DNA of 64,000 nt from Paenibacillaceae bacterium (GCA_900766135.1 CAAFUF010000031.1:1-64000); one strand, 5' to 3'; positions 33,563 through 44,100 are shown, counted from the stretch's first letter. Notes: a model not told the origin generated them from the letters alone. A program made the numbers and translations.

Positions 33563-34726
33563 ATGAGCGAAGCGAACTGGCTGAAGGACACGGAGGCGGC
33601 GGAAGCGATGGGACTGGACCCGAACCGGGTTCCGTGGATCGGGGAAACGCTGCGCGCAGCGGTGCGCGCCGGCGATATTCCCGGCGGCGTCGCGGTCGTG
33701 TCCCGGCGCGGAAGGCGGATCCGCTTCGCCTGCGGCAGCGCCGTGGACGACGAGACCGGGCGAACGCCGGTATCGTTCGATACGATCTACGACTGCGCTT
33801 CGCTGACGAAGATCGCGGTGACGCTGCCGCTGGCGTTGCGGCTGGCCGAGCGCGGACGGCTGCGGCTGGACGAACCGGCAGCGTCGTATTTGCCCGCTCT
33901 GGCCGCCGCGGAAGCAAGGCGGCGGCCGGGAGCCGCGGGAGAGCGGATGACGCTCCGGCATCTGCTCACGCATACGGCGGGCCTGGCGCCGTTCTACGAT
34001 CTCCATTCCCGGGGGTTCAGCCGGGAGGAGATCGTGGACTACATTTGCCAGGCACCGCCGGAGGCAGCCCCGGGCGCTAGGGTGGCGTATAGCGACCTGG
34101 GCTATATTTTGCTTGGCGAGATCATCGCCAAGGTGGCGGGCCGGCGGCTGCCGGAGCTCGCGGCCGCGGAGCTGTTCGCGCCGCTGGGCATGGCGTCCAG
34201 CGGCTACCTGCCGGCGCCGGGGCTGCGCCGGCGCATCGCCTCGACCGCCGAGCCCGGCGCGGCGGTCGGCCCCGCGGCCGCGGGCGTTCCCGTCGTCGTG
34301 CACGACGAGAACGCCCGGGCCCTGGCCGGCGTCAGCGGGCACGCCGGCCTGTTTGCCACCGCGAACGACCTGGCGTCGTACGCGGAGCTGTGGCTGGCCG
34401 GCGGCTACAGCGCCGCCGCCGGCCAGCGGGTGCTCGCGGCCGCGGCGGTGGAAGCCGCGACGCGGCCGTGCACGGCCGGCGTGCCGGGCGGCTGCCGCGG
34501 CCTCGGCTGGGTGCTGCGCGGCGATCCGTTCGACGCCGCCGGCGACCTGCTCTCCCCGGTGGCCTACGGCCACACCGGGTTCACCGGCACAAGCCTGTAC
34601 GTCGACCCTTCGCGGGAGCTGGCCTGCGTCTTGCTGACCAATCGCGTCCACTACGGGCGGGACCGCTCCGTGGCCGGCTTGCGCGCCAGGTTCCACAATG
34701 CGGCAGCCGCGGCGATCGCCGATTGA
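33563..34726 (+). CDS. Beta-lactamase-fold serine hydrolase, AmiE/YbbE-like
   Basis: 387 residues of the class C beta-lactamase/esterase family. The nucleophile motif S-x-x-K is CASLTK, the Tyr motif is VAYSDLGY, and the late motif is YGHTGFTG. The segment HDENARALAGVSGHAGLFATA resembles the YbbE (AmiE) muropeptide-recycling amidase group. There is no signal peptide. AAGGAGG stands 7 bases before the ATG. The gene is visibly richer in G+C than its neighbours (Ala/Arg/Gly-rich, almost all third positions G or C). First gene of a unit with a GNAT protein, ABC importer and PIG-L deacetylase. Confidence 0.85.
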   Translation: MSEANWLKDTEAAEAMGLDPNRVPWIGETLRAAVRAGDIPGGVAVVSRRGRRIRFACGSAVDDETGRTPVSFDTIYDCASLTKIAVTLPLALRLAERGRLRLDEPAASYLPALAAAEARRRPGAAGERMTLRHLLTHTAGLAPFYDLHSRGFSREEIVDYICQAPPEAAPGARVAYSDLGYILLGEIIAKVAGRRLPELAAAELFAPLGMASSGYLPAPGLRRRIASTAEPGAAVGPAAAGVPVVVHDENARALAGVSGHAGLFATANDLASYAELWLAGGYSAAAGQRVLAAAAVEAATRPCTAGVPGGCRGLGWVLRGDPFDAAGDLLSPVAYGHTGFTGTSLYVDPSRELACVLLTNRVHYGRDRSVAGLRARFHNAAAAAIAD

Positions 34727-34821
34727 CGATGGCGCGAAACGCCCAAGCCTGGCTAGGGGCGCCGCAGGCCAGCCTCAGGCCAACGGCGGCGGGCACTATT
34801 CTATGCAGGAGGAGATCGATC

Positions 34822-35781
34822 ATGGAACAAATCGTTACCCGGGGCTATAAGCCCGGCGACGAACCGCGGATCGTCGAGCTTTGGAACCGTACGCTGCTCC
34901 TCGATCCGGTAACGGCAAAGCGATTTCGCAATCTGGTGCTGCTGGATGCCAATTTCGATCCGGACGGGATGAGGTTGGCGTTTGGCGAAGCAGGTCAACT
35001 GGTCGGCTGCGTGTACGCCGTCCGCCGCTTGCTGCCGATGAGCGGCACGGAATTGGAGCCGGATCACGGCTGGATTCCGTTCTTCTTCGTGGACCCGGCA
35101 GCCGAACGCCAGGGCATCGGCAGCCGATTGCTGGACGAAGCCGAGGGCTTCTTGCGCGGGCAGGGCCGGAAGAAGCTGTTTTTCGCCTCCTACGCGCCGA
35201 ATTACATCGTACCCGGCATCGATGCGGCGGGATATCCGAAGGGCGATTCGTACTTACGCAAAAACGGCTTCAACAAGCAGTATTCGGCCGTCGCGATGGA
35301 CTACGGCCTGGTCGGTTACGAGACCCCGGCAGAAGTGGCCGAGCTCAAAAAGGAAAGGGAGGCGGAGGGGTATACCTTCCAAACGGCGCAGGACGCGGAC
35401 CTTACGGAACTCCTCCGCTTTAACCTCGATTATTTCAACCCTGACTGGGCGCGGGCGATCCGCGAGGGGATCCTCCAGGGATTGGCGTTGGAGCAAATTT
35501 TGGTGGCCCGCGAACGCGGCCGGCTTGTCGGCTTCTGCCTGTTCGGCGGGTATGAGGGCGTTCGCGAAAGGTTTGGACCGTTCGGCGTCCATCCGGACCA
35601 ACGCGGCCAGGGCATCGGCAAAATCCTGCTGCATGAATGCCTTCGGACCATGCGCGCCCATGCGCTGCACGGCGCCTGGTTTCTCTGGACCGGCGAGCAA
35701 AGCCCGGCAGGGCATCTATACAAGCAAACGGGATTTTCCGTTACAAGAACGTTCGACATCATGGTTAAGACTCTCGCGTAA
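34822..35781 (+). CDS. Double GNAT acetyltransferase
   Basis: 319 residues with two GNAT folds in tandem. Each keeps the acetyl-CoA pyrophosphate loop: ERQGIGSRLL (about residues 93-105) in the first and QRGQGIGKILL (about 260-275) in the second. AGGAGGAG precedes the ATG at 34822. Substrate unknown. Its position between a muropeptide-type hydrolase and a sugar importer suggests amino-sugar or peptide N-acetylation (inference only). Confidence 0.85.
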   Translation: MEQIVTRGYKPGDEPRIVELWNRTLLLDPVTAKRFRNLVLLDANFDPDGMRLAFGEAGQLVGCVYAVRRLLPMSGTELEPDHGWIPFFFVDPAAERQGIGSRLLDEAEGFLRGQGRKKLFFASYAPNYIVPGIDAAGYPKGDSYLRKNGFNKQYSAVAMDYGLVGYETPAEVAELKKEREAEGYTFQTAQDADLTELLRFNLDYFNPDWARAIREGILQGLALEQILVARERGRLVGFCLFGGYEGVRERFGPFGVHPDQRGQGIGKILLHECLRTMRAHALHGAWFLWTGEQSPAGHLYKQTGFSVTRTFDIMVKTLA

Positions 35782-35850
35782 TCGCCGTTTGACGGCCGCT
35801 TAGGAATGCGGCAAGCGAAAGTGAAATTTCTAGTTCCGGGAGGGAGAAGC

Positions 35851-37143
35851 GTGAAAAAAACGTTAGCTTGGCTTATGACGATCGTCTGCGTCTTCGGTTT
35901 GACCGCCTGTTCTTCCGGCAATAACGCGAGCTCCTCCTCGAAAGTGACCCTCACGCTGCTCTCGCACTATACCGGTGAAAACGAGAAATTCATCCAACCT
36001 TATATCGAGCAATGGAACCAAGAAAATCCCGACATCCAGGTCAAGCTGACGCCGGTCGAATTCGATCAGCTGCTCAGTACGATGATGACCAAGCAGACCG
36101 CCGGGCAGGTGGCCGACATCGTCCATACGTACACGTTATGGGGCGGACAGCTGTCCAAAAACAAGGTGCTGGCTCCGGCTCCGGACGACGTCGCGGCGGA
36201 TATCAGGGAGAACTATCCGGCTTCCGCGGTAGCGGCGGCAACGATCGACGGGAAAGTGGTCGGTTATCCGACCGAGGTGCAGGCTTACGGTTTGTTTTAC
36301 AACAAAAAGCTGCTGAAGGAGGCGGGCTTCGATCAGCCGCCGAAAACCTGGGACGAATTGCTGCAGATGGCTTCCGCGATCGAGCAGAAAGACAAGAACG
36401 GCAAAACGACGGTGCAGGGCTTCGGCTTTCTGCGCGGCTATGCCGGCAAGGTCGTGCAGCCGTTCATGGGATTGCTGGCCACGGCCGGAGGCACGCTGCT
36501 GAGCGAGGACATGAGCAAGCCGAACCTCGACAGCGACGCCGCCAAGCAGACGATTGACCTGTATTCCAAGATATACGGAAGCGGCGGCATTTCCGATATC
36601 GGGTTCGAAACGACCAAGGCGTTTGGCGCCGGCCAGGTGGCGATGACGATTGAGGCCGGCTGGTGGGCGGGTTCGCTGAAGACGCTCATGAAGGACGGAT
36701 TCGCCGACGTCGGCGCAGCTCCGCTGCCTTCGCCGGACGGCCAGACCCAAGGCTCCCTGGCGTATACCTGGGCCTTCGGGGTGAACTCGAAGTCGAAGCA
36801 TCAGGAAGCCGCCTGGAAATTTCTCAAGTGGTTCAACTCGGTTAACGTCAAGAACGACATGACGCCGGAAGGCAATTTCCTGATCGAGGGCTTTAATACG
36901 GTATCTGCGCGCAAAACGGATCTGGCTTCGAAAACGATCCAAGACAAGCTGGCGGCCGACCCGATCGCCAAAACGTTCTCCGACGCGCTGCAGGTTGCGA
37001 GCCCGGAGCAGAACCCGGCAACCGCTTCGGAAATTCAGGACATCTTGTATAAGCAGATCGAAAACATGTGGGCGGGCAAAGCGACGAAGGAAGAAGTGCT
37101 CGAGAGCGTGCAAAAGGACATCCAGGCGAAGCTGGGGCAATAG
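35851..37143 (+). CDS. CUT1 sugar-binding lipoprotein
   Basis: 430 residues: signal peptide with lipobox LTAC, a Ser-rich linker, then a family-1 binding protein (SHYTGENEKFIQPYIEQWNQENPDIQ; GYPTEVQAYGLFYNKKLL; GQVAMTIEAGWW). The GTG at 35851 is chosen for GGAGGGAG upstream; the in-frame ATG at 35806 is poorly placed. It feeds the next two permeases. The ligand is unknown; the neighbouring AmiE-like and PIG-L genes make an N-acetylated sugar plausible. Confidence 0.9.
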   Translation: MKKTLAWLMTIVCVFGLTACSSGNNASSSSKVTLTLLSHYTGENEKFIQPYIEQWNQENPDIQVKLTPVEFDQLLSTMMTKQTAGQVADIVHTYTLWGGQLSKNKVLAPAPDDVAADIRENYPASAVAAATIDGKVVGYPTEVQAYGLFYNKKLLKEAGFDQPPKTWDELLQMASAIEQKDKNGKTTVQGFGFLRGYAGKVVQPFMGLLATAGGTLLSEDMSKPNLDSDAAKQTIDLYSKIYGSGGISDIGFETTKAFGAGQVAMTIEAGWWAGSLKTLMKDGFADVGAAPLPSPDGQTQGSLAYTWAFGVNSKSKHQEAAWKFLKWFNSVNVKNDMTPEGNFLIEGFNTVSARKTDLASKTIQDKLAADPIAKTFSDALQVASPEQNPATASEIQDILYKQIENMWAGKATKEEVLESVQKDIQAKLGQ

Positions 37144-37155
37144 GGTGGCCGGCCG

Positions 37156-38058
37156 ATGAAAAAGAAGCTGGGTTTGGCGTATAGGGAAGGGCTGGTCGGT
37201 TATTTGTTCCTGTCGCCGGTATTCGCGTTTTATGCGATTTTTCTGGTGATCCCGTTTTTCTTCTCCTTGTTCCTCAGCTTTACGGAGTGGGGCGGCTTCG
37301 ATCTCGCATCGATCCAGTGGGTGGGGCTGGACAATTACCGCTTGCTGTTTTCTCCGGAATCGAACTTCCTGCACCCCGTGCTGACCAACACGTTTACGTT
37401 CGCCTTCGGCACGGTGGCCATTTCATTCCTTTGCGCGCTGGCCGTCGCCTACTTCATTACGCGGCTGCGTTGGGAGGGGCTGTGGCGGACGCTGTATTTT
37501 CTGCCATCGGTCACGACGGTGGTGGCCATCGGCAATATCTGGCTGTACCTGTACAATCCGACGAACGGGTTGATCAACGAACTGCTCGCTTGGATGGGCC
37601 TGCCGCGGCAGAACTTTCTTCAGGATCCGAATACGGCGCTGACGTCGGTGATCGTGGTGGGGGGCTGGCTCGGGATCGGCAGCTCGATGCTGATTCTGTC
37701 GGCCGGGCTGAAGGCTATCCCGGAGGACTTCTACGAGGCGGCCGATCTGGAGGGGGGAAGCCTGTGGAACGTGTTCGTCGGGATTACGCTACCGCTGCTT
37801 AAGCCGTCCATCACCTTCGTGCTGATCACGTCGTTTATCGGCGGGCTGCAGTCGTTTACGCTGACCATGGTGATGACGCGGACCGGAGGGCCGGGCGATG
37901 CCACTAACGTAGCCGGTCTGGAAATGTATAAGCAGGCGTTTTCGTTCGGCAACTGGGGACTTGCCAGCGCCATGGCGTTCGTGCTATTCGTCTGCATCAT
38001 GATCATTACGGCGATCCAGATGCGATTTTTTAAACGGGGAGGGGTGGAGAGCTACTGA
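37156..38058 (+). CDS. CUT1 ABC permease, MalF-like
   Basis: 300 residues, about six membrane helices, EAA loop EAADLEGGSLWNVFVGITLP. It lies 12 bp after the binding-protein gene, and its TGA overlaps the start of the next permease by one base (TGATG). Part of an importer without its own ATPase. Confidence 0.92.
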   Translation: MKKKLGLAYREGLVGYLFLSPVFAFYAIFLVIPFFFSLFLSFTEWGGFDLASIQWVGLDNYRLLFSPESNFLHPVLTNTFTFAFGTVAISFLCALAVAYFITRLRWEGLWRTLYFLPSVTTVVAIGNIWLYLYNPTNGLINELLAWMGLPRQNFLQDPNTALTSVIVVGGWLGIGSSMLILSAGLKAIPEDFYEAADLEGGSLWNVFVGITLPLLKPSITFVLITSFIGGLQSFTLTMVMTRTGGPGDATNVAGLEMYKQAFSFGNWGLASAMAFVLFVCIMIITAIQMRFFKRGGVESY

Positions 38059-38933
38059 TGCGACGAAAAAAAACGCCCTGGGTTTCCTTTGCGATCCTCG
38101 TTATCGGCTCCATCGCGATGCTGTTTCCTTTCCTGGACATGATCTTCAGCTCGTTCAAAGGGGCGGCGGAATATAACAGCTTGTATTACCGGTTCTTGCC
38201 GGAGAAGTTCCAGTTCGGCAACTACGGACTGGCGTTCGAATCGCTGAACCTCGCTTTGCTGTTCAAGAACAGCCTGATTAAATCCGTCGTCACCACCGTC
38301 CTGGTGCTGCTGACGAGCTCAATGGCGGCATATGCGTTGTCGAAGCTGCGGTTTCGCGGGCGGGACGGCGTCTTCCGGTTTATTTTATCGACGATGATGA
38401 TTCCAAGCTTTCTGTTCTTTATCCCGAACTTTTATATCATGACGCATTTTCCGCTCGCCGGCGGCAACGACCTGTTCGGCAATGGCGGCGTGGGCGGTCT
38501 GACGACGTCGATCCTGTCGCTGATTCTGCCTTTTGCGGTCAGCGCGTACGGGATCTTCCTGATGCGCCAGTTCATCATGACGATCAACAACGCGTATCTG
38601 GAAGCGGCCCGCATCGACGGCGCATCGGAGCTCCGCATTTATTTTCGGCTGATCCTGCCGATGACCGGACCGGCGCTGGCCACCCTGGCGATTTTCGAAT
38701 TCATCGGGCAGTGGAACGAGTTCATATGGGCGCTGATCATAAACTCGGTAAATCCCGAACTGGCGGTGCTCCCTGTCGGGGTACAAATGCTCAAGGACCA
38801 TCTCGATCCGACGTTGACGCAGCCGCTCTTGATGGCCGGACTCGTCATTTCGACGGTCCCGATTCTGATCGTTTTTATCATTCTGCAAAAATATTACGTT
38901 CGAGGCATGATGAACTCGGGGTTAAAAGAGTAA
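38058..38933 (+). CDS. CUT1 ABC permease, MalG-like
   Basis: 291 residues, six membrane helices, EAA loop EAARIDGASELRIYFRLILP. It carries the same Gly/Asn-rich GGNDLFGNGG loop as the permease at 2616-3542, so the two importers come from closely related stock. Translationally coupled to the upstream permease. Confidence 0.92.
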   Translation: MRRKKTPWVSFAILVIGSIAMLFPFLDMIFSSFKGAAEYNSLYYRFLPEKFQFGNYGLAFESLNLALLFKNSLIKSVVTTVLVLLTSSMAAYALSKLRFRGRDGVFRFILSTMMIPSFLFFIPNFYIMTHFPLAGGNDLFGNGGVGGLTTSILSLILPFAVSAYGIFLMRQFIMTINNAYLEAARIDGASELRIYFRLILPMTGPALATLAIFEFIGQWNEFIWALIINSVNPELAVLPVGVQMLKDHLDPTLTQPLLMAGLVISTVPILIVFIILQKYYVRGMMNSGLKE

Positions 38934-38977
38934 GGCCGGCAGTGCCACTACATTGAAACTTGAAGGGAGTTTTTCTC

Positions 38978-39685
38978 ATGGAACTGGATAAGCCGCAGCA
39001 TATTTTGGCCATCGGCGGTCATGCCGGGGATATGGATTTGACGGCGGGAGCGGTGATCGCCAAATACGTGCAAGCGGGGCACAAAGCGACGTTCCTGCAC
39101 CTCACTCCGGGCGAGAAGGGACACCCGAAGCTGTCCCCGGACGACTATGCCAAGCAAAAGATCGAGGAAGCGCATCGGTTCGCCGAGATCGTTGGCGCGG
39201 ACGTCCGGTTTCTCGCCTACAAGGATGCCGAGCTGCCGGTTGACGAAGAGGTGAAATACCAGGTCGCGGACGTGATCCGCGAGGTGAAGCCGACGCTCTT
39301 GATCACGCACTGGAAAGGCTCGATGCACAAGGACCATGCGAACACGCACTACATCGTCGAGGATGCCCGGTTTTATGCGGCGCTGAAGACGATCGAACGG
39401 GCGCTGCCGAACCATTATTCGGGCCCGCTCTATTATGCCGACAACTGGGAGGATCCGTACGACTTCCAGCCGGAGGTGTTCGTGGATATCCCCGAGGAGG
39501 CCTACGAGACGTGGGTGAAGGCGATGAACGTCTATGCCTATGCGCGCGGCGAAACGTCCGGATTCCCATTCATCGAATACTATAAAGCGCTGACGATCGT
39601 CCGCGGTGCGCCGGCCGGATTCAAACGGGCCCAAGCCTTTATGGTACCGCGGGGGGCGTTGAACAAGCGGGTGCAGTTTTTGTAG
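38978..39685 (+). CDS. PIG-L/LmbE-family deacetylase
   Basis: 235 residues of the zinc-dependent N-acetylglucosaminyl deacetylase fold. The usual metal motif AHPDDE is here GHAGDMD (His15, Asp18, Asp20) and the distal histidine lies in HKDH (His120), so the metal site looks intact although the Pro is missing. The ATG at 38978 follows GAAGGGAG. Relatives deacetylate GlcNAc-containing conjugates (BshB, MshB) or diacetylchitobiose. As last gene of this operon it may deacetylate the imported sugar. Confidence 0.85.
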   Translation: MELDKPQHILAIGGHAGDMDLTAGAVIAKYVQAGHKATFLHLTPGEKGHPKLSPDDYAKQKIEEAHRFAEIVGADVRFLAYKDAELPVDEEVKYQVADVIREVKPTLLITHWKGSMHKDHANTHYIVEDARFYAALKTIERALPNHYSGPLYYADNWEDPYDFQPEVFVDIPEEAYETWVKAMNVYAYARGETSGFPFIEYYKALTIVRGAPAGFKRAQAFMVPRGALNKRVQFL

Positions 39686-39692
39686 CGGGTTG

Positions 39693-39722
39693 CGGCCGGG
39701 GCCTTGGGGTCCCGGTCTTTTT
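39693..39722 (+). terminator. Terminator of the AmiE-PIG-L operon
   Basis: A GC-rich stem formed by GGCCGGGGCC (39694-39703) and GGTCCCGGTC (39708-39717), then TTTTT. Confidence 0.8.
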
Positions 39723-39856
39723 ATGATGCTACCTTGAGAGGTGTCCCTTTCCTCCTTTTCCCTGCAACTTTTCCCTGCGACCTGAATAAAAGGGATAGCG
39801 GTGCAAAAGCGCCGGAAAAGTGGATGTCGATCCCGCATTAAAGATGGAAATCGCTG

Positions 39857-39896
39857 TGATCTCAGGTATACTAAAGGATAGGTGAAAATGAGATCA
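39857..39896 (+). promoter_or_regulatory. Inverted repeat flanking the -10 of the REC-SARP gene
   Basis: TGATCTCA (39857-39864) and its perfect complement TGAGATCA (39889-39896) flank TATACT (39867-39872), which is a good -10 with only a weak -35 (TGGAAA near 39845). Centre-to-centre distance is 32 bp, three helical turns. A site for autoregulation or repression is likely. Confidence 0.5.
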
Positions 39897-39915
39897 GACA
39901 AGAGGGGTTTCCCGA

Positions 39916-41088
39916 ATGAAGGTTATCTTGGTTGATGATGAGCAACTGGCTTTGAATTATATGGAGCATCAATTGCGTCAAGTGTCCCAAGTCGAAATTC
40001 TTGGAAAGTTTGCCGACCCGTTCGAAGCCAAACGTTTTGTGCTGGAGAAGGGCGCGGAGTTGGACGTGGTGTTTCTGGACATTCATCTGCCCGAGATCGA
40101 CGGCATCGAACTCGCCGAGCAGCTGTTGCAGGACAAGCCGCGGCTTAACGTGGTGTTCGTTACCGCATACGATGAATACGCGATCAAAGCTTTCGAGTTG
40201 AATGCCCTTGACTATGTCATGAAGCCGGTTCCCAAGGAACGTCTTGAAATCACGCTGCGGCGGATCGAGGAACGTTTGGACGAACGGATGAAGCAGGAGG
40301 CCCCCCGCTCCGAAGAGGGCAAGAAACAGAGGCTGAATATCCGGTTGTTCCGGCAGTTTCGGATCGAATCTTCGAACCGCGAATCCTTGCAGGTGCGTTG
40401 GCGGACGACCAAAGCGCAGGAATTATTCCTTTATTTGCTTCAGCACCGGGGGCAGCTTGTCCGTAAGTCGGTGCTTGTCGATTTGCTATGGCCGGAGTAT
40501 GAGCCTGGCCGAGCCTATTCGCAGCTGTATACGGCGGTGTACCATATCCGCAAAACGCTGGAGCCATACGGCGGCATCATGCATATCAACAGCGCCACGG
40601 ACGGATATGTGCTGCAGCTCGCCAACGCCGATTTGGACGTGGAGGCGTGGGACCGGTTTGTTAATTCGGGAACGCCGCTTGACGAAAGGACCGTGGCCGA
40701 TTTTGAAGAGGCGCTGGACCTGTATCAAGGGGATTACCTGCAGGATGACGAGTACTGGTGGGCGGAAAGCGAGCGTTACCGCCTGAAATCGTCATGGCTT
40801 CGCGTCGCTTCCCAATGGGCCGCATGGCATGCGGCGAACGGTAACCCGGAACGGGCCATCGAGGTATACCAGTTGATTTGCGACCGCAACCCGCTGGCGG
40901 AAGAAGCCCATTTCGCCTTGATGAAGCTGTATGCTTCGCTGGACAAGCGCGCGCTCGTGCTTCATCAATATCGCCGATTGGAAGAGGTGTTGGCCGAGGA
41001 GTTCAACGAACTTCCCAGCCCTTCGGTCCTTCAGTGGTACCATGATTGGTCGCTCACGCAAAAAAGCCTTCCCCCAAGCCGTTCTTGA
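39916..41088 (+). CDS. Response regulator with SARP-type output (REC-wHTH-BTAD)
   Basis: 390 residues. Receiver domain (1-125) with phospho-acceptor Asp55 in VVFLDIHLPEIDG and conserved Lys in VMKPVPKE; then an OmpR/SARP-like winged helix (about 140-240; ELFLYLLQHRGQLVRKSVLVDLLWP) and a helical bacterial transcriptional activation domain (about 245-385). It is convergent with the hybrid kinase across a shared terminator, so the pair is probably a two-component system. The gene's last codons lie inside that terminator stem. Confidence 0.9.
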   Translation: MKVILVDDEQLALNYMEHQLRQVSQVEILGKFADPFEAKRFVLEKGAELDVVFLDIHLPEIDGIELAEQLLQDKPRLNVVFVTAYDEYAIKAFELNALDYVMKPVPKERLEITLRRIEERLDERMKQEAPRSEEGKKQRLNIRLFRQFRIESSNRESLQVRWRTTKAQELFLYLLQHRGQLVRKSVLVDLLWPEYEPGRAYSQLYTAVYHIRKTLEPYGGIMHINSATDGYVLQLANADLDVEAWDRFVNSGTPLDERTVADFEEALDLYQGDYLQDDEYWWAESERYRLKSSWLRVASQWAAWHAANGNPERAIEVYQLICDRNPLAEEAHFALMKLYASLDKRALVLHQYRRLEEVLAEEFNELPSPSVLQWYHDWSLTQKSLPPSRS

Positions 41089-41107
41089 GCTGCCGGGAAG
41101 GCTTTTT
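41061..41107. terminator. Bidirectional terminator between regulator and hybrid kinase
   Basis: AAAAAGCCTTCCC (41061-41073) pairs with GGGAAGGCTTTTT (41095-41107). There are A and T tracts on both sides, so it can stop transcripts from either direction. The stop codon of the plus-strand gene (41086-41088) lies in the loop. Confidence 0.85.
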
Positions 41108-41111
41108 TTGT

Positions 41112-44100
41112 TCACACGGGAATGTGAAAGGAAACCGAGGTTCCCCGATCCGGAACGCTGCGAATCTCCAGCCCTTTGCCGTAATATTGCTTCAAGCGCC
41201 GGTCCGTATTCCGCAGGCCGACCCCTTGGCCGGGGCGGAAGGAAGGTTCGAAAATGAGGCGTTGCACTTCCTCGTTTATGCCGACGCCGTCATCGTTGAC
41301 CGCCACTTCGTACCCTTCGTCGGAACGGGTGATGCGTATTTCCACCGTCCCTCCTTGAGATCGCCTGAGGATGCCATGGTGGACGGCGTTTTCCACCAGC
41401 GTCTGGATCGAGAGCGGGGGCAGCGTGAAATGGGGTTCAACCTCCAACGTCCAGCGGATCTTCAGCCGGTCGCCGAACCGTTCCTTCTCGATGAACAGAT
41501 ACGAGCGGACGAGATCCAATTCGCCCGCAGCCGAAACAACCCGGTCGGCATTGTGAAAATCGAAGCTCGTTCGCAGATAGTTGCTGAATTCTTCAAGCAG
41601 CCGCTGCATTTTGCCGGTATCGACCGTGCCGAGCGCGGCGATGGAATTGATGGTGTTGTGGAGGAAATGCGGCTGAATTTGGGCTTGCAGCCAGGCCGCC
41701 TCCAGGCGCAGCCGCTCCTCGATCGACACTTTCAATGCGGTTAAGGCCCGAACCCGGGACCTTAACTCCCAAGCATCCACCGGTTTGGTCACGTAATCGT
41801 TGGCGCCGGACTCGAAGCCGGTAAAAATATCCTCCGGCCGGTTACGGGCCGTTAGCAATAGAACCGGAAGCTCGGAGACGGTATATCGGCCGCGAATCGC
41901 GCGCGTCAGTTCGTATCCCGACACGCTCGGCATCATCACATCGGCCACCACCAGATCGAAAGTCCCCCGGTTTAATAAGCCGAGGGCCTCCTCGGCGTTG
42001 GTCGCGGTCATGATATCGTATTCCGCCGGTCCCAGCAAATCGGCAAGGATCTTCAAATTGACCGGATCGTCGTCGACGGCCAGGATGCGGGGTTTTCCGC
42101 TGTTCACGAGCGGCCGATGTACCGGCCGATTCCGAAGCTCAGCCTCGCGCGCGACCGCTGCTTCGGCGTGACTTGCCTGCGCCTCGGTCAGCCCTGCTGG
42201 CGCCGGATCAAGGATCTCCGCCGTTTTCGCTCCCGCGACCAGAGGCAGCGTAAAGGTAAAGACGGAGCCGCGGCCAAGGGCGGAGGATACCTCCAGCGTT
42301 CCGCCATGCAGGGCGACGAGCTGCCGGCAAATGCTCAGACCCAACCCGAATCCGCCAGCGGCCCTTTCCATGATCGATGGACCTTGTTCATACGGCATAA
42401 AGATTCGTTGGCAGGTCTCCGCATCCATACCGATCCCCGTATCTTTTACGCGAATATATGCCATATCCCCCTTCGTATCGGCTTCCAGCGCGATTTCACC
42501 CAGGTCGGTGAATTTGATGGCGTTATGGAGCAGGTTATATAACACTTGAATCAACCGATTTTCATCGGCCCGGACGGATGGAAAGTCATCCGCGATTCCG
42601 ATTCGCATTTGAACCGGTTTGCCGTCAAGCAGATAATCGAGCATTTGCAGAAGGCCCGGCACGACGGTTTGCAGCCGGACGTCGACGAAATTCAGGCGAA
42701 GCGAGTTGTCCTTCAGCCGGGCGGCATCCAGCAAATCGTCGAGTAACCGCGACATGCGCCTTGCCACGGACAGCTGGATCTCCAGCTTTTGGCGTTGGGC
42801 TTCGCCAGCCGGATGCTCCTGATCGTCCAGCACGCTTTGGGTGAGGTTCATGATTCCGTGCAGCGGGTTTCTTAACTCGTGCGAGGTGTTGATGAGAAAA
42901 TCGTCCTTCTGCCGGTTGGCCTGCTGCAATTGGTCAGCCAGCCGTTCGGTCTGCTGCGCGGTCCGAAAATACCGCCTGAACCAAAATGCGGCAAAAGCCA
43001 GCACGGTGAAGATCAAATCGAACGGATAGTGCATATGTTGCAACCCAAGCCGACTCATGGCAATGGTCCACAGGATGTTGGTGCCCAAGCTTGAACAGGC
43101 CAAGAGCAGAAAAATGACGTCCTCCTGATTGCGGACCGCTTTGCGCAGCAGGAAGGCCGTGATTACCACGGCCGACAGCAGCACGGCTGTCAGAAGCAAC
43201 CGTTCAAACGGCAGCGTCACCCGGGTTGGAAAGAGCAGGACGAAAGCCGCGTACCCCGCGGAAAACCAGGCAAATATCCGCAGCAACCTGGATTGGCCTA
43301 CAAAAGGAAATATGTTTTTTACGAGCGGCGGGATGAAGGACACGACTCCGATATACGAGGCGATGATCACTCTTGTGCCAATTTCAAAGGACAAGCCGGG
43401 CAGCCAAAGGTAAAGCAGCTTGTCGTCGGCTCCGATGACGGTTAGGATCGCGCAGAAGATAACGGCGGCAAAATAGAGCAACCCTTTCCGAGGGGCCCCC
43501 AGAAAATAGAGCATGATTCCATAGAGCGCGTGAACCAGCAAGACGACGCAGAGTAATCCTTGCAGGGCTATGGATAACCCAATGCGGTGGTTCACCGCGT
43601 CCGCCGTCCCGAAACGGATCGACTGCACGATCCCGCCCTCCCCGGCATGAGAAGCGGCTTGTATGACAATGTCCAGCTTCGTCGAACCTTGCGGGACCGG
43701 GATGGTGTAAGGCATATATTTCGGCGTGAATTCATCCCCGTTCTCCGATAGACGCCCCTGACCGGCCACCCGTTTCCCATTGATATATACGGCCGAAGCG
43801 CGTTTAATATCGCCCGTACGCAGCGAATAAGCAGATGCTGCAGCCTCCTCGTCCATTAAAATTTGCAGGCGGTAAGTCCCGGCATAATAAGAGCTCCGGT
43901 GTTCCTCCGGAAAATACTTTCGCCAGGATCCCGGTACGGGAACCGATGTTTTGCCGCGAATTGCCGCAAACTCGTTACCCGGCTCCGAAGAAGGAACGAT
44001 CAGTGCATCCGGATAGAAATCCCATTCCCCATCCAGCGGTATCGTATGGTTCGGGGGAAGCTTCCACCCCCTTAGATCCAGGATGCCGCCCGATGCCTGC

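Noticed and set aside
33359..34696. 445-codon minus-strand frame opposite the serine hydrolase
   Set aside because: Produced by the extreme G+C content of the plus-strand gene; protein is a low-complexity Arg/Ala/Gly string without domains.
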